Source of the DNA: Planctomycetota bacterium | Lineage (GTDB): Bacteria; Planctomycetota; Phycisphaerae; UBA1845; PWPN01 | Assembly (NCBI GenBank): GCA_020346805.1 | Contig: CP070790.1 | Location: 4,180,497-4,190,012, forward strand | Length of the DNA stretch: 9,516 nt | Direction: 5' to 3' | The notes under the pieces: model-generated | The model's database searches: none | Told to the model about the DNA's origin: nothing | What the model saw: only the letters and a program-made list of their open reading frames with translations | Shown here: positions 1 through 6,753 of the stretch, in pieces | How the letters are laid out: the number at the start of each line of letters is the position of its first letter | Position numbering within the stretch: position 1 is the stretch's first letter | Program-made: the position numbers and the translations under genes

Positions 1-336
1 GATATTGTCATCGGCAATATCGCCATCGATTACAATTCGACCAATCTTGCGCTGGGCTTCAATGGTCTCAGGATTTCGCTCAACGATGACATACTCTACT
101 CCGTGGCGATCGAAAATGTCAGCGATCCACCGGCCGGCCAATCCGAAACCGGCAATAATTACCCTGCCTAGTTGTTTGGCGGCTTCGTCGTAGCTGATGT
201 CGGCTACACGAACACTTACCGGCGTACCATCCGGCCAGCCAACCGCCGCTGATAAACGAATTGTTCCTTTTTTGTAGACCCCCAGATATTCGGTGGGTTT
301 AGGTTTGTCTTGATCGCAATCCTGATCCATGATCAT
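1..336 (-). CDS. TrkA-N (RCK-type) NAD-binding protein, C-terminal part missing at window edge
   Basis: 112 codons are visible; the gene runs off the left edge. Residues 58-110 form the start of a Rossmann fold: a beta strand RVIIAGFGLAGRWIA with the dinucleotide glycines G63, G65 and G68, then VIVERNPE with acidic E86 at the end of the second strand, then VIDGDIADD. This order is typical of TrkA-N/KefC-type domains that bind NAD(H) and gate potassium transport or channels. No membrane segment precedes the domain, so this part is cytoplasmic. The 57-residue N-terminal extension is unusual for TrkA, whose Rossmann fold normally begins at residue 1; it contains a beta-rich stretch (residues 17-44, GVYKKGTIRL then WPDGTPVSVRV). 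Two in-frame ATGs lie at 336 and 330. AGAGA sits directly before the first and about 6 bases before the second, so 330 may be the true start. What follows the Rossmann half cannot be seen. Confidence 0.82.
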   Translation of the reverse strand, partial: MIMDQDCDQDKPKPTEYLGVYKKGTIRLSAAVGWPDGTPVSVRVADISYDEAAKQLGRVIIAGFGLAGRWIADIFDRHGVEYVIVERNPETIEAQRKIGRIVIDGDIADDNI

Positions 337-686
337 TCTCTATTGCTAGTCGGCCCATAAGCTATAAAACAGGTTTCCCTCAATCGTTGTTGGTTAAATA
401 CAAGTTCGTATCCACATTTATCGGTGATAGTAATACCTTTTCTCAAACGCTTAAACTCATATAGACATGATCGTATTATATTACTTTATATTTATAACAT
501 AAAATGGGGCTTCGAGTTAAGACTAAACGGGATAGATTGTATTGGGGCCCGTAACAGTTATTTAATTATCTTAATGATTACACATAAACAAGTTACAACA
601 CCAGCCTATTAAGGATTCCCTCAAATTTGCGGGGGGATTGACCACCTTCAAAGGTAAAGGTCGATGGTCGGCGCTGGCAGATCGGG
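337..686. other. AT-rich intergenic region, 350 bases
   Basis: It lies between pyrK and the TrkA-N gene, both read leftward, so it holds the 3' end of the pyrK transcript and probably the promoter of the TrkA-N gene. The stretch around 450-500 is very AT-rich and contains a consensus TATAAT on the minus strand (480-475). The hexamer 17 bases upstream of it (TTTATG) is a poor -35, so I do not call a promoter. I see no convincing terminator hairpin after pyrK, no tRNA and no believable gene. The 62-codon plus-strand frame at 424-612 has no ribosome binding site and a random-looking composition. Confidence 0.6.
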
Positions 687-1601
687 CTAGCCATCCCAGA
701 TAACATCTCGGCTATCAAAGACGGGGCCGTCGGTACAGCAGAGTTGATAGCGCCAGCCATCTCGAGCACTATTGTCACGTATACGCACCACACACGACTG
801 ACAGGTACCCATACCACAGGCCATCATACGTTCCAGGCAAACCAGACACGTAATCGAGTTTTTACCGCAATATTCAGCAACCGCCTGCATCATGAGATTG
901 GGCCCGCAGGTGTACACCACAACGGTGTCGGCGCGCTTTAGATTTTTATCGAGGTAGTCTGTAAAAACCTCACTTATAATACCCTCAGCACCGAGCGATC
1001 CGTCGTCGGTGCTTACTATTACGGGCACGTCTAATTGAGCGAACTCATCGAAGGCCAAGGTTTGTTTGTTACCGGTAACTTTCACCTCGGTTCGGAGAGT
1101 TAGAGGAAGTAAATCCGCAGATTGCGCCCCGCAGAAAGCAATGGTATGTTTACCGGCTCTTTGCAGGGTTTCGGCCAGCCAAATAAGCGGGGGCAGACCA
1201 CAACCCCCACCCACCAGATAGGCAGTTGGTTTATCCTCAGCAATCGGGAAAGGGTTACCCAAAGGGCCTAGAATACTCACTGAATCAGCGGGTTTTCTTT
1301 GGGCCAACCAGCGCGTACCTGGCCCGATGACGCGGAGATAGATATCGATTTGACACTGTTTAGCTTTTGCTCGAATCCCGCCGATACTGAAAGGCCGACG
1401 CAACAAGGTCGGGCCCGTCAGGTTTTCATGACCCGGATCGGCACATAAGATCTGAATGAATTGCCCGGGATCGGCGGGAGGAAAGTTTTCAACTTCAAGC
1501 ACGAGTTTATGGTGTTGGCGGCAAATTGGCTGGTTGGCCAACACCCGGGCCAGGAAAATCCCTTTACATGTTTTTGTCTTACCGGGAGCAGTCATAATCA
1601 T
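687..1601 (-). CDS. pyrK: Dihydroorotate dehydrogenase B, FAD/[2Fe-2S] electron transfer subunit PyrK
   Basis: PyrK passes electrons from the FMN subunit PyrD through FAD and a [2Fe-2S] cluster to NAD+ during the fourth step of pyrimidine synthesis. The 304 residues follow the ferredoxin-reductase layout. An N-terminal FAD-binding barrel carries RRPFSI (68-73, the flavin-binding RxxS motif). A nucleotide-binding domain opens with GGGCGLPPL (131-139), and YTCGP precedes the C-terminal cluster domain. The cluster ligands are C262, C267 and C270 (spacing C-x4-C-x2-C) and then C288 or C289 before TDGPVF, the usual PyrK ending. It is somewhat longer than typical PyrK (about 250-260 residues), mainly by an N-terminal extension. 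ATG codons at 1601 and 1595 are both possible; TAAGAG lies right against the first, so the second has better spacing. No pyrD partner adjoins it here. Related sulfhydrogenase or glutamate synthase flavin subunits share the fold, but the Cys spacing and the TDGPVF ending favour PyrK. Confidence 0.88.
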   Translation of the reverse strand: MIMTAPGKTKTCKGIFLARVLANQPICRQHHKLVLEVENFPPADPGQFIQILCADPGHENLTGPTLLRRPFSIGGIRAKAKQCQIDIYLRVIGPGTRWLAQRKPADSVSILGPLGNPFPIAEDKPTAYLVGGGCGLPPLIWLAETLQRAGKHTIAFCGAQSADLLPLTLRTEVKVTGNKQTLAFDEFAQLDVPVIVSTDDGSLGAEGIISEVFTDYLDKNLKRADTVVVYTCGPNLMMQAVAEYCGKNSITCLVCLERMMACGMGTCQSCVVRIRDNSARDGWRYQLCCTDGPVFDSRDVIWDG

Positions 1602-1668
1602 CTCTTAAAAAGCATCCGCGAAACGGGCGGTTCGGGCAATAAGCACCGACTCGCTATTGGCCGGATCT

Positions 1669-1698
1669 ATTGTTCGCCAATGTTGAGAACTTAGTCAA
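1669..1698 (-). promoter_or_regulatory. Candidate sigma-70 promoter of pyrK
   Basis: On the minus strand TTGACT (1698-1693) is followed after 18 bases by AACAAT (1674-1669). They match 5 of 6 and 4 of 6 consensus positions. Transcription would start near 1662, leaving a leader of about 60 bases before the pyrK start. The leader could fold a hairpin from CAATA (1637-1641) and TATTG (1655-1659). The promoter lies immediately after the lipoprotein stop codon, so pyrK need not be co-transcribed with the lipoprotein gene. Confidence 0.35.
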
Positions 1699-1703
1699 AA
1701 TGC

Positions 1704-2975
1704 TTATGGAAACTGTTCGATACGCAGATTTTCATACAAATTCACGCGGTCATTCTGACTGTCTTCACTATCCTGAATCGGCGCTACTACATCGATATCG
1801 GTATCGTTATCCATGTCGCCGACGTCGATCAATCCAACAATATCATCATCAGTCATTAAATCAATTGTGTATTCAATCCAGGAAAGGCGGTTGTCGGTTT
1901 TGGGTGTAAACCAGTAGATCCCACCGGGATTGGTGGTGGAGACGATTACGTCGTTTTGCGTATTACCATCGATATCACCAATGGCGATATCGGTAGGTAC
2001 TCGCCCGTCGGTCTGGGCGCTGAAATCGGTCAGTACCCAACCCGGCCATCTATTGGTGACCGTATCGGGCTGGGGAAGCCAGGCCACGCGTTGATCGGTG
2101 GGAGAGATGACGGCCAAGTCAATATCCAGATCGTTGTCCAGTGTGGCCAGGTCAAAACGGGTGGCGCCGGCGAAATTGCTCATGGGATGTTTGGTCCATG
2201 GGTCATCGACCGGATCCTTGGGCTGTTCGTACCAGCTGATCACATCGCTCTGTTCCCCGGGGGCGGTGGAAACCACGTCCAAATCCGTATCCAAGTCCAG
2301 ATCGATCAACAACACCGAGTCGGACCCCGTGCGGGTTGTGTTATCAATGTTGACCAAGATCCATCCATCGGCGGAATCGGGATTACTGGGACACTGGAAC
2401 CATACTACACGCCCATCGTCAGCCAAGGCGGCGGCAATATCCAAGCCGTCCGTGGCATCGATTTGTCCCACGTCAACGTCAAACCAGGCAATAAATTCGT
2501 CGGCGATAGATGCGGCAATCTCGTAGATTTCCCAATCTTCGGCATCGATGGGGTCGTCGGGGGCTCTAAGGTAGACAATGCGATCCTGGGCGGCGCAGAC
2601 AATATCGGGATTGGTATCCAAATTTACATCGCCTATCGCGATACTGTTGACCTGTATATAGCGCACGTCTTCATCGATGACCACCGTATCCCAATCGTTC
2701 AGGGCTTGCTGAAAGTGGATAACGATCATGCCTATTTCTGTGCCGCCCCCGATAGGGGCCCCACGCCAGGCACTGACCACGTCCTGATCCAGGTCGTCAT
2801 CCATATCAAATATGGCCACCGCCACGGGCAATATCGACGGATGGTTATCGATGCGCACAACTTCCCAACCGACACCGGGACCGGGACTGGGACTGGGGGT
2901 TGGACTCGGAGAAGGACCGGGACATCCCAACATCAGCAACAGTAAGATTAGAGATAACGGTAACAAATATTTCAT
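1704..2975 (-). CDS. Lipoprotein with seven FG-GAP/VCBS-like repeats (predicted beta-propeller)
   Basis: The mature protein is probably a lipid-anchored, calcium-binding beta-propeller outside the cytoplasmic membrane; its ligand is unknown. The 423 residues begin with MKYLLPLSLILLLLMLGC, a lipoprotein signal peptide with cysteine 18 as the lipidation site. A proline/serine linker (residues 19-36, Pro-Ser-Pro repeats) follows. The rest carries seven Asp-rich loops of the FG-GAP type: DMDDDLDQDVV, DVNLDTNPDIV, QIDATDGLDIA, DLDLDTDLDVV, LDNDLDIDLAV, DIDGNTQNDVIV and DMDNDTDIDVV. They are spaced about 45-65 residues apart, as expected for one per blade. The frame also opens with TTG at 2993, but the ATG at 2975 has GAAGGA upstream and starts directly on the signal peptide, so I choose it. 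It follows the MEMO-family gene closely and is probably co-transcribed with it. Similar repeat proteins are often annotated only as VCBS-repeat proteins. Confidence 0.85.
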   Translation of the reverse strand: MKYLLPLSLILLLLMLGCPGPSPSPTPSPSPGPGVGWEVVRIDNHPSILPVAVAIFDMDDDLDQDVVSAWRGAPIGGGTEIGMIVIHFQQALNDWDTVVIDEDVRYIQVNSIAIGDVNLDTNPDIVCAAQDRIVYLRAPDDPIDAEDWEIYEIAASIADEFIAWFDVDVGQIDATDGLDIAAALADDGRVVWFQCPSNPDSADGWILVNIDNTTRTGSDSVLLIDLDLDTDLDVVSTAPGEQSDVISWYEQPKDPVDDPWTKHPMSNFAGATRFDLATLDNDLDIDLAVISPTDQRVAWLPQPDTVTNRWPGWVLTDFSAQTDGRVPTDIAIGDIDGNTQNDVIVSTTNPGGIYWFTPKTDNRLSWIEYTIDLMTDDDIVGLIDVGDMDNDTDIDVVAPIQDSEDSQNDRVNLYENLRIEQFP

Positions 2976-2985
2976 CGATACGGAA

Positions 2986-2991
2986 TCCTTC
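2986..2991 (-). promoter_or_regulatory. Ribosome binding site deciding the lipoprotein start
   Basis: GAAGGA on the minus strand ends 10 bases before the ATG at 2975. It begins just after the TAA stop of the MEMO gene (2996-2994). The upstream TTG at 2993-2991 overlaps this site and has no Shine-Dalgarno sequence of its own, which supports the ATG start and translation from a shared message. Confidence 0.5.
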
Positions 2992-2993
2992 AA

Positions 2994-3890
2994 TTATGGT
3001 GACGGTTGATAAAAGATCACGCCGGCATAGCCGACAGAATCCTCCATCTTTCCCAGACGATCCTCTAGAACCTCGACACTGGTAGTGTGTTCGATTAGTT
3101 TTGCCTGTTTGGCGCCTGCAGTCTTACAAGCGGCAATGGTAGCGGCAATAGCCCCGCTGCCACAAGCATTATGATTTTTCCCGGATTCGTCAACAATCTT
3201 CTCCGCACACATATCGATCATCAAATCGATAATTCTCCGATCATTGACCCCCTTGGCCCATTGCAATGCCTCGTCACCGATTCCCTGAGGTGTAAAATGA
3301 TAGCCGGGACCATAATGAGTCAGGTCGGAAGAGCCCATATACACCACGTTTCTGCCTACTTCCTGGATCTGCTGGGCAACAGTATGTCCTAATTGAAAGG
3401 CTGAAGTTGTTGGGGGTACCATAATCGGCAGCAATTTTACATTGGGACAGAGACGCTGAATGAAAGGCACCTGTACTTCGATGGAGTGTTCTAAACGGTG
3501 AGCGGCAGGATCGTTTACCATCTGAGATGACGAATTCAGTACCGCCGATGCCAGTACTTCATCTATTTCAATTGCCCCGATAGGCATTCTCCAGCTACCG
3601 CTGGAAAATAACAACGCCTGTGAACTCACCAGGCGATGCATTGCCCCAAAGATTACACAAGTTTCGATATCCTGACCGTCAATCAACAGTTTGATTACTT
3701 TGGCCGCAACGGCACCGCTACACATCCAACCGGCATGAGGAACAATCCCGCCTACGGGATGTCCCAACCATTCCTGCCCGGTCTCGGCTGGGGGCGGAGA
3801 AGCAGAGAGATAAAGATCAACTTCAGCCCAACATTGTTCAGCAGAGTCCGGATAAAATTGACCAGCAACCACCGGTTCTCGCACAGGCAT
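2994..3890 (-). CDS. amrB: MEMO1-family protein (AmmeMemoRadiSam system protein B)
   Basis: The protein belongs to the MEMO1 family, whose members resemble non-haem-iron extradiol dioxygenases. The bacterial members usually occur with an AMMECR1-domain protein and a radical SAM enzyme, and their reaction is not established. The 298 residues show the whole family pattern: REPVVAGQFYP at the start, GGIVPHAGWMCSG (H52), GAMHR (H85), HRLEHSIEVQVPF, GSSDLTHYG and NACGSGA (C243). H52, H85 and C243 align by motif with human MEMO1 His49, His81 and Cys244, its metal-binding residues. There is no signal peptide, so it is cytoplasmic. An in-frame TGA lies five codons before the ATG at 3890, so this start is close to the longest possible; the ribosome binding site is unclear. 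Neither partner gene of the AmmeMemoRadiSam trio is in the window. Downstream is the FG-GAP lipoprotein gene; upstream is a promoter with a palindromic operator. Confidence 0.9.
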   Translation of the reverse strand: MPVREPVVAGQFYPDSAEQCWAEVDLYLSASPPPAETGQEWLGHPVGGIVPHAGWMCSGAVAAKVIKLLIDGQDIETCVIFGAMHRLVSSQALLFSSGSWRMPIGAIEIDEVLASAVLNSSSQMVNDPAAHRLEHSIEVQVPFIQRLCPNVKLLPIMVPPTTSAFQLGHTVAQQIQEVGRNVVYMGSSDLTHYGPGYHFTPQGIGDEALQWAKGVNDRRIIDLMIDMCAEKIVDESGKNHNACGSGAIAATIAACKTAGAKQAKLIEHTTSVEVLEDRLGKMEDSVGYAGVIFYQPSP

Positions 3891-4043
3891 GACTATGGCC
3901 CCCGATCAAATAGCAAACAAACTTTCCCGATAAAGTTGAACAATCGACGCAACCGTGATTATGGCAATTGCATGCTGGCTATGCAACGTTCCTCTTGCGG
4001 TAATGACAGGGTGCAGATGATTTGTTATACCCCTTTCTCCGTA

Positions 4044-4063
4044 AATACCGACCGGTTGGTATT
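4044..4063. promoter_or_regulatory. Palindromic operator candidate (TetR-type) over the MEMO promoter
   Basis: AATACCGACCGGTTGGTATT is a near-perfect inverted repeat. All positions pair except one symmetric G/T pair (4050 and 4057). It overlaps the -10 box of the leftward promoter (4066-4061) and covers the expected start point near 4054, a position where a bound repressor would block transcription. The core ACCGACCGGT resembles sites used by several TetR-family repressors; that family assignment is inference. No regulator gene is present in the window. Confidence 0.5.
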
Positions 4064-4089
4064 ATAATGCGCTTGTTAAAATCTCACAA
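4061..4089 (-). promoter_or_regulatory. Sigma-70 promoter of the MEMO/lipoprotein genes
   Basis: On the minus strand TTGTGA (4089-4084) is followed after exactly 17 bases by a consensus TATAAT (4066-4061). The -35 matches 4 of 6 and the -10 matches 6 of 6. The start point would be near 4054, giving a leader of roughly 160 bases before the ATG at 3890. ATTATAAT at 4061-4068 is itself palindromic, so a TATAAT also reads on the plus strand, but it points into the 3' end of the opposing gene with no gene to serve. Confidence 0.55.
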
Positions 4090-4121
4090 CCCAGTAGTTT
4101 AATTTTCCGTCAGTTAGCAGG

Positions 4122-5375
4122 TCAATCCTGCTGCTGTTCGTCCACCAGAGTTTTGCGAATATCGTTAACTGCTTTACGTATCTTGCTTTTTCTCATTTCG
4201 TTTACTTCGGGGGGTAGATCATCCTCGCGGATGAAAAAGGAAAATGACGAACCATCGTCGTTGGCAACCGTAATGCTCCCGATAATTGAATTTGAGCGTA
4301 AGGCAGCCACGGTGGCTCGGGCAGTGGCATCGGCAGCCGTAGGACCGGGGACGGTTGGGGGGGCAAAAGTGCTGGTGGTCAATCTAATGCCGTCCGACTC
4401 AACAAAATAACCAAGACCGGTTTGTCCGGCTACCATCTCCAAAGCTTGACGGATGGTGGCATTTTCGATGGTAAGGGTAAAGTGCTGTGTGGTCTGGGGT
4501 GGCAGGGAAGCCATTACTCCGGGATCCATTCGCAATAACAAATCAGCTTGTTTTATAAGATCGAGCAGGGCCTCGCTCAAAGTCTTGTGCTCATACTCGA
4601 GGGATACCCGCCGATCAAGCTGGCGTTCGACCTGGCGCATTTTGGTCACAATAGAGATATACTCCTCCAAGGGGTACCAAGCCCAGCCATACTGATCGCA
4701 GGCCAGCTCCAGCACCTCGGCAACAGTTCCCTCCCCAACGGCACCGCACAAACGCTTTAAGGTTTCGCGGTTTGTCTCCAGATCTGCGGCAGGGGCGTCC
4801 TGAAATTGGAAGCGTAGTGAATCAAACAATTCTTCACTGAAGGGACGGGAGTAGAGCAGGGCCAGCGTTTCCAATTCCTCCCAGGTAGCCCTACGAACAA
4901 CGCGGGCCAGGTGTTTGGTGGGTTGGATAACCAATCCATTTTTTTGAACTTCAAAGGTCAGCCCGATAGGTAACAGCAATGCTTTAAGGGTATCCCTCAA
5001 CGGTTGAGATTCGACGGTTGCCGACAGTGTGGTCCTGGAACCATAGGGCAGTAAACTGAGGGCCCGCTGTTTAATCTCGATGGGGACGCGCGTGCTCTCG
5101 GAGAGTTTCTTTACAACTTCTCGAATGGGCATCTCTTCCACTTCAAGATCGGTCAACTGATCCAAGGCCTTGATGATGCTTATTTCTCCAGCATCTTCCT
5201 CAGGCTCGGTAACGGTAGCGATGTTGTTTTGTGAGACCACCAGGGTCTTGTCCGAATCGGTCGATTGTTTGGCGGGTGAAGTATCGACGGCGAGAATAGT
5301 CGGCGAGGCGATTGCATAAAGGGTAATAAAACAAATTGACGACGTTAGGCGGTGGATTAATTGTTTTGGCGGCAT
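4122..5375 (-). CDS. Secreted protein with repeated secretin/STN-like modules, third gene of the sigma operon
   Basis: The 417 residues begin with a signal peptide: basic MPPKQLIHR, hydrophobic 12-28, likely cleavage near residue 29. Two clear copies of one module follow. Copy 1 (about 69-152) runs from LDQLTDLEVEEMPIREVVKKL to GLTFEVQKNGLVIQP. Copy 2 (about 252-335) runs from LDRRVSLEYEHKTLSEALLDL to GLGYFVESDGIRLTTS. Both share a LLP/SLP turn and a TL strand in the middle. Residues 178-243 look like a worn third copy (VAEVLELACDQYGWAWYPLEEYISIVT). The pattern of strand, helix with a leucine-rich repressed-looking core, then a closing beta pair fits secretin N-terminal/STN domains of transducers and secretins. 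No pore domain or membrane anchor follows. The tail (360-417) is hydrophilic and highly charged, ending in EQQQD. GGAG lies 6 bases before the ATG. Position after the anti-sigma gene suggests a periplasmic sensing or ligand-binding role, which is inference. Confidence 0.7.
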   Translation of the reverse strand: MPPKQLIHRLTSSICFITLYAIASPTILAVDTSPAKQSTDSDKTLVVSQNNIATVTEPEEDAGEISIIKALDQLTDLEVEEMPIREVVKKLSESTRVPIEIKQRALSLLPYGSRTTLSATVESQPLRDTLKALLLPIGLTFEVQKNGLVIQPTKHLARVVRRATWEELETLALLYSRPFSEELFDSLRFQFQDAPAADLETNRETLKRLCGAVGEGTVAEVLELACDQYGWAWYPLEEYISIVTKMRQVERQLDRRVSLEYEHKTLSEALLDLIKQADLLLRMDPGVMASLPPQTTQHFTLTIENATIRQALEMVAGQTGLGYFVESDGIRLTTSTFAPPTVPGPTAADATARATVAALRSNSIIGSITVANDDGSSFSFFIREDDLPPEVNEMRKSKIRKAVNDIRKTLVDEQQQD

Positions 5376-5431
5376 TATATGCTCCTGCTACAAGGCCTTG
5401 TATACATATGCACAAAACCAAACCAAGCAAG

Positions 5432-6064
5432 CTAAAGCGGCGGCACCTCCATTGTCTCGGTTGGAGGCATCGGCAAACTGATCTCAACGTTTAGCACCTG
5501 CCAGGATGGCGGACGGGCAAGATAATCTTCCTCGTGTTTGCGAACTGTAGCCGCCACCTCGGTGGATCGTCCGAAACTGACCCGTATAGTACCGGTGTTA
5601 TCCGCCTTTTCAGCATATTCGCGGTGGTAACGGACGATTATTTTACCGGCCTCTTCCACGAGAGGTGATGTGAGGGCAACGGTTTTATCAGTCAAATCTT
5701 TTGTAGTCGAGGATTCCGGTGTTTTTATCTGATAAACGGTGATCAGCAATATAATTGCTGCCGCCGCCGTCAGCGGGGTACCGATTCGCAGCCATCTGGG
5801 AAAGCGAATTGTTCTACGGGCAGTGGATTCGGTTTCGATAACCCGCATCACCGAATCATGAAAGCGGGGCCAATTAATGGCTGGTTCATCGGCTCTCCTG
5901 GATGCCAACCTTTTATTAAGTCGGGCCAGCGACTCGAAGGTTTCCAGCAAGACCGGCTCGTGTCTTATGCGTTCGCGTAAAGCCTCCGCCTCTTCCGGGT
6001 CCAGATCACCGTCCAACAGACGATTCAGCAGATATTCATCCTTTTCATCGATTTGCCGATTCAT
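5432..6064 (-). CDS. Membrane anti-sigma factor, zinc-free type
   Basis: This 210-residue protein starts 12 bases after the ECF sigma stop codon, the usual place for the cognate anti-sigma factor, which holds the sigma factor inactive at the membrane. Residues 9-55 are a charged helical domain opening with EYLLNRLLDGDLDPEEAEAL, the familiar start of small anti-sigma proteins. It has no cysteine and so lacks the HxxxCxxC zinc site of ZAS anti-sigma factors. A single hydrophobic segment (about 94-113, IGTPLTAAAAIILLITVYQI) with basic residues in front predicts N-in, C-out topology. About 95 periplasmic residues follow, with no domain that I recognise. The ribosome binding site is weak, consistent with coupling to the sigma gene. 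The downstream secreted STN-like gene starts 56 bases on. Assignment rests on context and architecture more than on conserved residues. Confidence 0.72.
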   Translation of the reverse strand: MNRQIDEKDEYLLNRLLDGDLDPEEAEALRERIRHEPVLLETFESLARLNKRLASRRADEPAINWPRFHDSVMRVIETESTARRTIRFPRWLRIGTPLTAAAAIILLITVYQIKTPESSTTKDLTDKTVALTSPLVEEAGKIIVRYHREYAEKADNTGTIRVSFGRSTEVAATVRKHEEDYLARPPSWQVLNVEISLPMPPTETMEVPPL

Positions 6065-6076
6065 CCCAAGTATCCG

Positions 6077-6691
6077 TTAATCTAAGAGAATATCACCCAA
6101 TTGTTCGCGTAATTTCTTACGAGCCTGGAACACATTCCATTTAACGTTTTCAACACTACACTCCAACACGTCGGCGATATCTTTCTGGGCCCAACCCTCG
6201 ATGGCAAAAAGCACCAATGAAAGCCTTTGTTTTTCAGGCATCGAATCGAGGATGGTATCGATGGCTTCCTGCAACTCCCGACCCTCAATCTGTTGACTGG
6301 GGCCAACGGAGGTGGTCACCGGCCTCCCGTTACTGGTTACCATTCCCTCAGTTCCCAGTTGCTCGTCCAAGGTAACGGTCGTGCCCGAACGCCTGGAGCG
6401 ACGAGCGTTCAACGACAGATTGCTGACGATCCGCATCAGCCAGGGTCCAAATCTGCTGGGTTCCTTGAGACGATCCAAAGAGCGATAGGCTCGTAGAAGT
6501 GCCTCCTGCACCACTTCCATGGCATCATGAGTGTTCCCCAGCAGTCGATAAGCCGTCGCAACCGCCGGTCGTTCATACGCCTCAACCAGCCGCTCAAATG
6601 CCTTTTGGTCACCGGCAAGGGCCGACTCCACCAATTTGGAATCTCGCCTACCGGCGTCATCCGTGAACAGCGGCCGATTTGATCGCGTCAT
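6077..6691 (-). CDS. ECF-type RNA polymerase sigma factor
   Basis: A small sigma-70 factor with only regions 2 and 4, which directs RNA polymerase to a specific regulon. Region 2 spans about residues 17-90: AFERLVEAYERPAVATAYRL, then DAMEVVQEALLRAYRSLDRL and the RNA polymerase-contact/promoter segment FGPWLMRIVSNLSLNARRSRR. After a linker, region 4 (about 145-200) begins with ILDSMPEKQRLSLVLFAIEG and carries the helix-turn-helix AQKDIADVLECSVENVKWNVF, ending QARKKLREQL. The 204 residues match the ECF norm. No extra C-terminal domain is present, in line with control by the neighbouring anti-sigma protein. I start at ATG 6691; the frame can be extended to a GTG at 6703 and neither has a good Shine-Dalgarno sequence. 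It leads a three-gene unit with the anti-sigma factor and the secreted repeat protein, and reads away from panC. Confidence 0.9.
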   Translation of the reverse strand: MTRSNRPLFTDDAGRRDSKLVESALAGDQKAFERLVEAYERPAVATAYRLLGNTHDAMEVVQEALLRAYRSLDRLKEPSRFGPWLMRIVSNLSLNARRSRRSGTTVTLDEQLGTEGMVTSNGRPVTTSVGPSQQIEGRELQEAIDTILDSMPEKQRLSLVLFAIEGWAQKDIADVLECSVENVKWNVFQARKKLREQLGDILLD

Positions 6692-6753
6692 AGGTATAGA
6701 CACCGTGGCAAGGAAAGGGTTAGATAATAGCGAATAATTCCGATAGCAGGGCG

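Noticed and set aside
1956..2945. Long plus-strand open frame (329 codons) opposite the lipoprotein gene.
   Set aside because: It is a mirror of the repeated Asp/Gly codons of the real gene, which has a signal peptide, lipobox and regular FG-GAP loops on the other strand.
3906..3986. 27-codon frame (TTG at 3986 to TGA at 3908-3906) in the long leader of the MEMO gene, in the same frame, preceded by AAGAGGA.
   Set aside because: Only 3 bases separate the ribosome-binding-like sequence from a weak TTG start, and nothing in the peptide suggests a leader peptide or a lost N-terminus; the MEMO protein is complete without it.
4061..4068. Plus-strand TATAAT created by the palindromic ATTATAAT.
   Set aside because: It would transcribe into the 3' end of the STN-module gene with no plus-strand gene to serve; the minus-strand reading has a -35 at 17 bases and a gene downstream.
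5200..5487. 95-codon minus-strand frame bridging the anti-sigma and STN-module genes.
   Set aside because: It overlaps both well-supported genes in a different frame, and the STN-module gene has its own signal peptide and ribosome binding site.
6737..6742. GGAATT upstream of the sigma gene as an ECF -35 element.
   Set aside because: No matching -10 element at the usual 16-17 base spacing.
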